Source: DATARH01 sp035504235
GTDB taxonomy: Bacteria; Pseudomonadota; Alphaproteobacteria; ATCC43930; CGMCC-115725
Direction of reading: 5' to 3'
Assembly: GCA_035504235.1 (NCBI GenBank)
Contig: DATJSH010000109.1
Span: 1 to 13,505, forward strand
Length of the DNA: 13,505 nt
In this document: positions 7,641 through 13,505 of the stretch, piece after piece
How positions within the stretch are numbered: position 1 is the first letter of the stretch
Layout of the letters: every line of letters starts with the position of its first letter
Program-made: the position numbers and the translations under genes
Notes under the pieces: model-generated
What the model was told of the DNA's origin: nothing
What the model saw: only the letters and a program-made list of their open reading frames with translations
Databases searched by the model: none

Positions 7641-8090
7641 TCCCCTTGATCGATGCGGGACCGCCGCTCGGAAGCACGTCGGCAAGCGGCATCTGTACCA
7701 GCGCAACGGCCGGAAGAACTCGCTTAGCTCCTGCGCGTCGCGCGGCTGGAGAAGCTGCGGCCGCTCGAGGCGATCCGGACGTTCGTCGACGAGATCATCG
7801 AGAAAATTGATCGGCGACGAACCGCGCCGCGGCCCGCATGCTGGTCGACGCGGCGCCGGAAACTTCCCCCTATGATCCGGAATTCCAGAAATTCGTTGCC
7901 GAGGGGGATAGTCGTCATCGAGCCTGTCTCTAGGCGGCATAGAAAGACGACGCGATCACAAACAGGTCCTCCGGACGACGTCGCCAGGGTGGTGTGAGCG
8001 GCCTGCTCGGCATCCTTGGTCCTGGCGCGCACGCGGCCGCAGCGCGAGGTGCTGGAGGGCCCGCAAAACGGAGAGCTAGCAATGGCCGGA
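7640..8090 (+). pseudogene. Decayed TetR regulator, relative of the intact one
   Basis: Scattered fragments in different phases align in order with the intact TetR at 3880-4467. At about 7684-7701 GKRHLYQR matches GDKRSLYRQ. At 7734-7817 RVARLEKLRPLEAIRTFVDE matches RVSRLERLSPVSAIRAFFDE. At 7838-7904 MLVDAAPETSPYDPEFQKF matches MLVNAALELAPYDTEFQKI. At about 7911 VVIEPVSRR matches VFIETFFRR. At 8003-8060 LLGIL and then VLARTRPQREVLEG match LLGIRVLARTRPQRTVLEG. At least three frameshifts and internal stops rule out a working protein. It lies immediately upstream of, and in the same direction as, the selenoprotein gene and its operator. It may have been the original local regulator, now lost, leaving control to the intact TetR. 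Boundaries are approximate. Confidence 0.8.
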
Positions 8091-8135
8091 GCCGCAGCGT
8101 AGCGGTCTGCCCCGTCATCGCATCGCGTCGCATCA

Positions 8136-8158
8136 TTTTAGATTGCTCGATCTAAAAC
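8136..8158. promoter_or_regulatory. TetR operator upstream of the selenoprotein gene
   Basis: The site holds perfect 8-bp arms, TTTTAGAT (8136-8143) and ATCTAAAA (8150-8157), around a 6-bp spacer. Its TAGA-N8-TCTA core (8139-8154) has the same layout as the operator before the GST gene, and the flanking bases also agree. It ends 63 bases before the chosen start codon. TGATAA at 8162-8167 might be part of a promoter, but I find no matching -35 box with confidence. Confidence 0.72.
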
Positions 8159-8221
8159 AAGTGATAAGCTGCCATGACACGTGGGCGGCTACCGCCACGC
8201 ACTAACGCGAGGAGAGGTGCA

Positions 8222-9430
8222 GTGACCAGACTGACCGACCTGCCGCCCGACCAGGCCAAACGCTTGGCCGAGGCCGAATGCCCCGAATTTACAACGCGGC
8301 CTTGGGTTACCGGCCCGGAATTGTCGCAGCGTCGGGTCGCTATCGTCTCGTCGGCCGGCCTCGTCGTACGTGGCGAGGAGCCGTTCCGTGGCCGCGACCC
8401 GCATTATCACGCGATCCCTGCGACGACCCCGACCAAAGACCTGCTGTGCAGCCACATTTCGATCAATTTCGACCGCACCGGGTTGCAAGAAGACTGGAAC
8501 GTCGCCTTTCCGGTCGACCGGCTGCGAGAGCTGGCGACCGAAGGGACGATCGGGTCGATGGCCGACACCCATTATTCTTTCATGGGCGCGACCGATCCCT
8601 TGCAGATGGAGCCGCATGCACGCGAACTCGCCGGCCGCTTGAAGCAGGACAACGTCGATAGCGTCCTCCTCGCCCCCGTTTGACCGGTCTGCACGCGCGC
8701 CGTGAGCGCGCTGGGCCATTATCTCGAGGAAGAGAGCATCGCGACCGTCGCCGTTGTGTTGATCCGGCCACAGGCCGAGAACACGAAGCCGCCGCGCGCG
8801 CTATGGGTACCGTTCGAGCTGGGGCGGCCATTCGGCCCGCCCAACGACCCGGCATTCCAGAAGCGGGTGGTCCTCACTGCGCTCGGCATGCTGGTCGAGG
8901 ATGGCGGGCCGGTGCGGATCATCGATTTTCCCGATGACGATCCGCGCGCCCGGCCCGATTCGGCGTGGCAGCCGCCGTTCATGCCGGTGGCGCTCGCGAA
9001 CGGCTCCGCGGAGTCTCTTGCATCCCGGCTGGAGGCGGAAATCTTGCTGCTCCAGGGCGCGCATCGGCGCTGGATCGAACAGCACGGCCGCAGCACCGTG
9101 GGCCTGACCGGGCTGCCGATCGGCGACTCCGCGCGCTACGTTGCCGACTGGTTGCGTGGCAAGGAGCCGCCGAGCCCGCGCGACGGGTTCTCGGCACCGC
9201 TGATCCTGCGCTTCGCGGTCGACGATCTGAAGGCGTTCTGCCTGGAAGCCGCCGCTGCCGGGACCGCAAAACCGTCGAGCCGCCAGCTCACCGACTGGCT
9301 CTGGAACGCGACGGCGATCGGGGTAGCGATCCACGCGCTGCGCGAGATGCTGCAGGCACACGAGGACGACCGCCTGCGGCTGATCGTCAGCAACTTCATG
9401 GTGCCGGCCGCGAGGGTGCGCAACGGGTGA
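8222..9430 (+). CDS. PrdB/GrdB-like reductase, probable selenoprotein (Sec154 encoded by TGA)
   Basis: Read through the in-frame TGA at 8681-8683, this frame encodes 402 residues resembling the selenoprotein B component of glycine, sarcosine, betaine and D-proline reductases (GrdB/PrdB). In those enzymes a selenol attacks the substrate to cleave a carbon-heteroatom bond. The N-terminal half contains RRVAIVSSAGLVVRGEEPF, then HISINFDRTGLQEDWNVAFP and DNVDSVLLAPV. The redox site follows: Sec154-Pro-Val-Cys157-Thr-Arg, the usual UxxCTR arrangement. The chain continues SALGHYLEEESIATVAVVLI and ends with a C-terminal domain including APLILRFAVDDLKAFC. No other stop interrupts the frame. I chose GTG 8222, which has GGAGAGG just upstream (8211-8217); ATG 8174 has no ribosome binding site. 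A SECIS-like hairpin follows the TGA. The gene lies after a TetR operator and just before the HAD gene. The alternative is a nonsense mutation of a Cys codon. Substrate is unknown; no selA, selB or selD is in the window. Confidence 0.8.
8684..8717 (+). promoter_or_regulatory. Candidate bacterial SECIS element
   Basis: Directly after the TGA, GCGCGC (8695-8700) pairs with GCGCGC (8706-8711) to form a 6-bp stem with a CGTGA loop (8701-8705). A lower helix, GGTC (8686-8689) with GGCC (8714-8717), can extend it across an internal loop. The apical loop begins 18 nt after the TGA and has G at its second position. Both fit the known rules for bacterial SECIS elements, which recruit SelB. The DNA is GC-rich, so hairpins are common; the position is what makes this one notable. 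Confidence 0.6.
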
Positions 9431-9433
9431 GGA

Positions 9434-10147
9434 GTGCCTGAAAGAAACCGCATGCAGGAAATAAAGGTTCTCGCCTTTGATACTGGCGGCACGGTGCTCG
9501 ATTGGCATGCCGGCTTGAGCGCGGCGATGGCGGCATGGGGTGCCGGGCACGGTATCGAGCGCGACTGGCATGCGCTCGCAAACGAGCATCGCCGCCGTTC
9601 GCTGCGCCGGATGACCAACTCGGTCGACCCCGGCTTCAACATCGACGACGTGCACCGCGACGTGTTGGGCGAATTGTTCGACGAGCATGGGCTCGGCGGC
9701 TCTGCCGAGGAACGGCGAGCGATCGCCGAGCGCTGGCACCAGCTCGATGTGTGGCCGGATTTTCCAGCGGCGTTGCGCCGATTGCGCCGGCATCGCATCT
9801 GCGTCTCGTTCACGATCCTCAACCTGGCGCTGATCGTCGATGTCTCGCGCCGTAACGGCATCGATTGGGACGCGGTGATCCCGTGCGAGATGCTGCGCGT
9901 CTACAAGCCGCACCCCGACGCCTACCGGCGCGCGGCCGCATTTCTTGCGGTCGAGCCCCGTGGGATCCTGATGGTGGCGTGCCACAATTTCGACCTTGAT
10001 GCGGCCCGGGGTGTCGGCTATCGCACCGCCTTCGTGCGTCGCCCCGAAGAGTGGGGACCGGCCGGCCCGCCTGATCCCGTGCCCAACACCGCCACCGACA
10101 TCGTGGTCGACGGATTTACCGAATTCGCCGACCACTTCGCTGCCTGA
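9434..10147 (+). CDS. HAD-superfamily hydrolase, haloacid dehalogenase type II-like
   Basis: This protein of 237 residues belongs to the haloacid dehalogenase superfamily, in the group that includes (S)-2-haloacid dehalogenases. Motif I is VLAFDTGGTVLDW with nucleophile Asp16; the position two residues later is Gly rather than Asp, as in dehalogenases rather than phosphatases. Motif II lies at about 124-130 (VSFTILN). Motif III lysine is Lys158 in VYKPHPDAY. Motif IV is MVACHNFDLDAARG (about 180-192), followed by RTAFVRRPEEWGP, a typical stretch for this group. The start is uncertain: GTG 9434 lies four bases after the selenoprotein stop, and ATG 9452, giving 231 residues, fits the usual family N-terminus; neither has a clear ribosome binding site. 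The tight spacing suggests translational coupling with the selenoprotein gene, and probably a shared pathway. The substrate cannot be told from sequence. Confidence 0.85.
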   Translation: MPERNRMQEIKVLAFDTGGTVLDWHAGLSAAMAAWGAGHGIERDWHALANEHRRRSLRRMTNSVDPGFNIDDVHRDVLGELFDEHGLGGSAEERRAIAERWHQLDVWPDFPAALRRLRRHRICVSFTILNLALIVDVSRRNGIDWDAVIPCEMLRVYKPHPDAYRRAAAFLAVEPRGILMVACHNFDLDAARGVGYRTAFVRRPEEWGPAGPPDPVPNTATDIVVDGFTEFADHFAA

Positions 10148-10580
10148 CCCCATGGTGATGCCTCACTTGTGATTCGTCTCGCGGGGCAGTCTTGGGTGTG
10201 CCGTCGTTCCCGCCGCTGCGGACCGCCATCTTGGCCTATGCACGCATGGCGGCGTGATCACCCCGGCTGCGGTAATCATCACCGGCGAACTGTTGCGCGC
10301 GATCACCGCGCGATCCATGCAACGCCGGTTGCGAGGGTCGCACGAGGGCGGTGAAGCGCTGGACGCCTGGCGCACCCTTGATGCCAAGACCGTCCCAGGG
10401 TGGCAAAACGCCCTCGACCGATGACCAAACCGACAGGACCGAGCCGGCCGACGAACGCCGTTTTGAAGAGATACGAGAGGCGAACATTGTCGAGCTTCGC
10501 TGCTCTGGGCCGCTTTCAGATGGCGCGCACTCTGTCGCGGACTGTTGCTAATCAGAAAATCCCATTCAACGGGGCAAGCA
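10148..10580. other. Gap with an unidentified possible gene remnant
   Basis: No intact gene is seen. On the plus strand one open stretch ending at TGA 10422-10424 reads HGGVITPAAVIITGELLRA and later ALDAWRTLDAKTVPGWQNA, which looks like the C-terminal part of a real protein but belongs to no family I recognise and lacks a plausible start. The last bases contain GGGG (10571-10574), the probable ribosome binding site of the permease gene. No operator like those upstream of the GST and selenoprotein genes is present. Confidence 0.4.
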
Positions 10581-11633
10581 ATGAGAGCCAAACGACAACA
10601 GGAAATGACCGCTGGCTGGGTCGTCTTTCTGCTGATCGCAATTTTGGGGCTGCTTTACGTAAAGTGGACGCCCTATTGGTACAAGGCGTTCGTAGCGGCC
10701 TCCACCCATTCGATCGGCACTTCGATCTTGATGGGCAGCGCCGCCAGTCCGCCGGCGCCGTCCTGGAACGCCGCAGCCGCCTATGCCTGGACCTACGGCA
10801 AGGCGATCTGGCAGGCGATGGTTCTTGGCTTGTTGCTGGGGTCGGCGGTGCAGGCACTACTGCCATCGCAATGGATTCTGCGATGGCTGGGTCGGACGGG
10901 TGCGGGCAGCGTCTTCAGAGGGGCGGGGCTTGCTGTGCCCGGCATGATGTGCACCTGCTGCGCGGCGCCGGTGGTGGTCGGACTGCGCAAGGCCGGGGCC
11001 TCGGCCGGTGCCACCATCGCCTTCTGGCTCGGCAACTCGGTCCTTAACCCCGCCACCCTCGTCTTCATCGGCTTCGTGCTCGGTTGGCGCTGGTCCGCCT
11101 TACGGCTCTTGCTCGGCGTCGTTGCGGTACTGGGTCTCGGCCTCTTGGGCAATTGGATGAGGACGCCCGAGGAAGAGAAGGCCGCCGAGCGGCAGTTGGC
11201 GGACATTCGGCCTGTACCACCGGGGCCCAATCCGTTCGCACGATGGCTTGCTATCCTCGCCCGATTGGCGGTGCGGCTGATTCCCGAATATATCGTGCTC
11301 GTTTTGCTGCTCGGCGCGGCGCGCGCTTGGCTCTTCCCCCATGCGGGTCCGGAGATCGGCAACGACCTCATCTGGATCCTTACCTTCGCGATCGCTGGCA
11401 CGCTCTTTGTGATTCCGACGGCCGGAGAGGTCCCGATCATTCAGGCAATGTTGTCGTTGGGGGTCGGTGTCGGCCCTGCCGCCGTGCTGCTGATGGTGCT
11501 GCCGCCGATAAGCGTGCCCTCGCTCGCCATGGTCGGACGCGCGTTTAGTCCGCGCCTACTCGCGGCCGTAACCGTGGGGATCGTCGCTATCGGCGTGGTC
11601 GGTGGCATGGCCGCGGTCACCCTGCGTTTCTGA
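10581..11633 (+). CDS. Predicted permease with CTCC motif (DUF318/ArsP-like)
   Basis: This 350-residue protein is an inner-membrane permease of the DUF318 superfamily, which contains the organoarsenical exporter ArsP and the SO_0444 group of predicted metal efflux permeases. Two bundles of hydrophobic helices flank a polar loop (about 192-220). The first bundle carries GMMCTCCAAPVVVGLRK (about 121-137), with Cys124, Cys126 and Cys127 available to bind a soft metal or metalloid, then GNSVLNPAT (151-159). The second bundle holds PTAGEVPIIQAML (about 279-291) and ends with further helices to the C-terminus. ATG 10581 has GGGG six bases upstream and is preferred over an in-frame TTG at 10545. It is in the same direction as the selenoprotein and HAD genes but 430 bases away, so co-transcription is doubtful. 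The substrate is unknown; a metal or metalloid is the likeliest guess. Confidence 0.85.
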   Translation: MRAKRQQEMTAGWVVFLLIAILGLLYVKWTPYWYKAFVAASTHSIGTSILMGSAASPPAPSWNAAAAYAWTYGKAIWQAMVLGLLLGSAVQALLPSQWILRWLGRTGAGSVFRGAGLAVPGMMCTCCAAPVVVGLRKAGASAGATIAFWLGNSVLNPATLVFIGFVLGWRWSALRLLLGVVAVLGLGLLGNWMRTPEEEKAAERQLADIRPVPPGPNPFARWLAILARLAVRLIPEYIVLVLLLGAARAWLFPHAGPEIGNDLIWILTFAIAGTLFVIPTAGEVPIIQAMLSLGVGVGPAAVLLMVLPPISVPSLAMVGRAFSPRLLAAVTVGIVAIGVVGGMAAVTLRF

Positions 11634-12329
11634 TTTGCCCGGCGGATGAGTGGAGCGGTGCCGGCACCACGTCCGGCGTGACTTGCCTTACGAAAACCCG
11701 ACGTGGCGATTTCTGGCGGCAGTTTTCAGGCGCTGGCTTCCCGATGCTTCTCCTTGCTTTTATCCATCGAACTGCTGGCGACATCCCGTTGTCCCCGTTT
11801 ATCAAGCCTCTCCCTCTACTTTCCCGGCCGCCCCGGTCCGCCGCCGAACGGAAAATGCACCGCACCGCTTCGCGGCTTCGGGACTTGACCGCTCCACGCC
11901 GCGAACCGGCAGAACGTCAGCCGAGGACAAGCAAAAGAGATTAACAAGCTTTGACTGGGAAGGCGCGATTGACAACGTGGGCATAGCCGATGCGGCGGTT
12001 GCGGGTGCGTTTCGGTCATAGGTTACGGGAAGCTTAACCCCTTGATTGGACTGGCTCAAGCAAATTTCCCGAAAGTGTTGAATACCGTTCTCTAATGGGT
12101 CAATGGACGGCGGCTCGGTTGTGAGCGGTGTCGACGGCCGTGGGTGTCTACGTTCTCTCCGTGCTCATTGGCACTTGATGGGGTTAGCTGGGTGCAGCGC
12201 GGCTCGGTTGAAATCGCAGTCGGCCAAAAAGACCACATGCTACAGTATCCACGCCGTCATCTACTCCCTTCCTCGGGCGTCGCTCCGCTCGGGAGCTCGG
12301 TTCGACCTCCTGTTCGAATTGCCGTTTGG
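11634..12329. other. Intergenic region, no recognisable gene
   Basis: I find no protein here that I recognise on either strand. Open frames up to 123 codons exist but lack family motifs and good ribosome binding sites. A 12-bp palindrome GGTGCCGGCACC lies at 11657-11668 shortly after the permease stop. A 12-bp direct repeat GCGGCTCGGTTG occurs at 12110-12121 and 12199-12210. The right-hand part may belong to the non-coding end of the IS110 element, whose boundary I cannot define. Confidence 0.45.
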
Positions 12330-13344
12330 CTAGGCCGGCCTGAACTCGGTGCCGTGTCGCAGCATAGCGTGCATGATGATAGCAAGACGACGGGCAAGCG
12401 CGATCCGCGCCTTGCGCATCGTCGATCGTTCGCCGATCGCCAATGCCCAGTCTTTGAGCTTTAGCGGCCCCTTGTAGCGCGTCAGCAGGACGTTTGCGGC
12501 CTCATACAAGAGTGTACGCACCCGCCGATCGCCGCACTTCGAGATGCTGCCAGTGTAGTCAATCTCGCCGGACTGATAGCGCCGGGGCACCAAACCGAGA
12601 TAAGCCCCAATGTCACGAGATCGCGGGAAGCGTCCCGGATCGTCGACGGCGGCGGTGAAGGCGAGTGCGGTGAGTTGGCCGACGCCAGGAATGCGCATTA
12701 GCCGGCGGCAAGCGTCGGATGCCCTGACCATCCGCCTAATGCCCGCGTCGATCGCCACGACGGCGGCAAGCACGGCGGCCCGCGCCGCAATCAGACCCCG
12801 CATGGCGGCAGACAGGCCGGCGATGCCCTCGCTGGCCCGGAGCGCCTGCCTGATGAAGCCGGGGCTCAGCGCGCGGGGCAGCCGGATGCCGAACACCACG
12901 GCAAGGCCGCGGATCTGGTTCTCGAGGGTGACCCGTTGGCCGACCAGCTTCTTGCGAGCGATGATCAGCGACCGTACAGCATCTTGCCGGCAGTGACTTC
13001 ACATGAATGGGTTTGAAGAAGCCGGTGCGGGCGAGATGCGCCAAGCCGCGTGCATCGTTGCGGTCGGTCTTGTGCGTCGCTAACGACTTCAGCGCCTGAT
13101 GGGCTTGCCGGCTCTCGACGCAGACGACGGGTAATCCTCGCCGGCTCAAACTGTGATAGAGCATCGGCGCCATCCGGCCTGTTTCGAACAACAGCCGCCG
13201 ACAGGCAGGTAGTCGTGCGAGCGCGGCTGCGATATCGGCAGGTGTAGAGGGCACCTTCACCTGGTGCACGACAACGCCGTCTCGGGTGATGACGCAGATG
13301 TGGGTCTCTGCCATTGAGACATCCAGGCCAGCGAAATACTCCAT
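12330..13344 (-). pseudogene. IS110-family transposase, frameshifted
   Basis: The minus strand encodes an IS110-family DEDD transposase of about 338 residues broken by one frameshift. The N-terminal RuvC-like domain begins MEYFAGLDVSMAETHICVIT, with catalytic Asp8, Glu in LLFETG and the acidic pair in HKTDRNDARG. The C-terminal Transposase_20 domain reads LMRIPGVGQLTALAFTAAV and then IGAYLGLVPRRYQSGEIDYT, and has the conserved Ser region ISKCGDRRVRTLLYEAA. The break is near 12975-12985: after VKSLPAR one extra base shifts the phase, and the correct phase continues VRSLIIARKKLVGQ. This family normally uses a single uninterrupted frame, so the copy is inactive or the base is a sequencing error. 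ATG 13344 has GGGGAG eight bases upstream. The element is otherwise full length. Confidence 0.88.
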
Positions 13345-13505
13345 CTTCGGTCTCCCCTTGCAATGACGGAGCCGATCCTATCGGCTTCCGGGGAAGAACC
13401 ACCGACCATTACCCGATGTTCTAAAACTCGTCCAATAGAGCGGTCTGGGCTGGTATTATGTCGTTGACCATCAAACGGTTGGGGGACCGGGGGATGATGG
13501 GACAA
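12330..13505 (-). mobile_element. IS110-family insertion sequence, partial, ends not defined
   Basis: The transposase gene marks the element. IS110 elements lack long terminal inverted repeats, so the left end (beyond 12330) and the right end (13345 onward, possibly past the window edge) cannot be fixed. The 161 bases upstream of the transposase start hold no gene. In IS110-group elements this flank encodes the bridge (seek) RNA that pairs with donor and target DNA, so a bridge RNA may lie here. Confidence 0.6.

Noticed and set aside
8681..8683. General TGA reassignment (for example to Trp) as explanation of the in-frame TGA
   Set aside because: The other genes use TGG for Trp and end at TGA normally, and the residue expected at this site is Cys or Sec, not Trp.
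8222..9430. Reading the selenoprotein region as two separate genes (ending at 8683 and starting at GTG 8702)
   Set aside because: Both parts are in one phase, the second start has no ribosome binding site, and the conserved CTR motif lies in the gap between them.
8801..10153. Long minus-strand open frame (450 codons) opposite the selenoprotein C-terminal half and the HAD gene
   Set aside because: It is antisense to two recognisable genes, has low-complexity composition and no family motifs; such shadows are common in GC-rich DNA.
12965..12990. Programmed frameshift in the IS110 transposase
   Set aside because: IS110 transposases are made from one continuous frame, and I see no slippery run with a downstream stem at the break.
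13417..13425. TTCTAAAAC as a further TetR operator
   Set aside because: It matches only one arm, has no TAGA arm at the right distance, and lies inside the IS110 flank.

Overview
The window looks like accessory or variable chromosomal DNA from a high-GC proteobacterium, most likely an alphaproteobacterium (Rhizobiales or Rhodospirillales type). This rests on the codon bias and on the protein families: a DUF3500 protein, a rhizobial-type TPR protein, a TetR regulator beginning MARPREFDEETAL, a Nu-class GST, a DHA2 MFS pump and an IS110 element. The organism cannot be named from the sequence. Several genes are broken by indels (TPR protein, cupin, a second TetR, IS110 transposase), so the region is decaying or the assembly carries indel errors.

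Layout. 91-1314 (-): DUF3500 protein. 1315-1780: no convincing gene, but a nested inverted repeat. 1781-3435 (+): TPR protein split by one frameshift. 3504-3780 (+): wreck of a cupin gene. 3880-4467 (-): TetR regulator. 4700-5407 (+): YfcG-like glutathione transferase. 5465-7123 (+): 14-helix MFS exporter. 7124-7640: no recognisable gene. 7640-8090 (+): decayed second TetR gene. 8222-9430 (+): PrdB/GrdB-like reductase whose frame runs through an in-frame TGA. 9434-10147 (+): HAD hydrolase of the haloacid dehalogenase type II kind. 10581-11633 (+): permease with a CTCC motif. 11634-12329: no recognisable gene. 12330-13344 (-): frameshifted IS110-family transposase.

The centre is the most interesting part. 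The two frames at 8222-8680 and 8684-9430 are in the same phase, separated only by one TGA. That TGA sits four codons before a conserved Cys-Thr-Arg, exactly where PrdB/GrdB-type reductases carry selenocysteine. A GC-rich hairpin with a G in its small apical loop starts 11 nt after the TGA, as expected of a bacterial SECIS. I therefore read 8222-9430 as one selenoprotein of 402 residues (Sec154), not as two ORFs or a nonsense pseudogene.

A near-identical 23-bp palindrome (TAGA-N8-TCTA core) lies just upstream of both the GST gene and the selenoprotein gene, and a half-site lies upstream of the TetR gene. This suggests one TetR regulon: TetR, GST plus MFS pump, and selenoprotein plus HAD hydrolase. 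The enzymes suit response to an electrophilic, possibly halogenated, compound through glutathione chemistry, selenol-based reduction, hydrolytic dehalogenation and efflux. The substrate is inference only.
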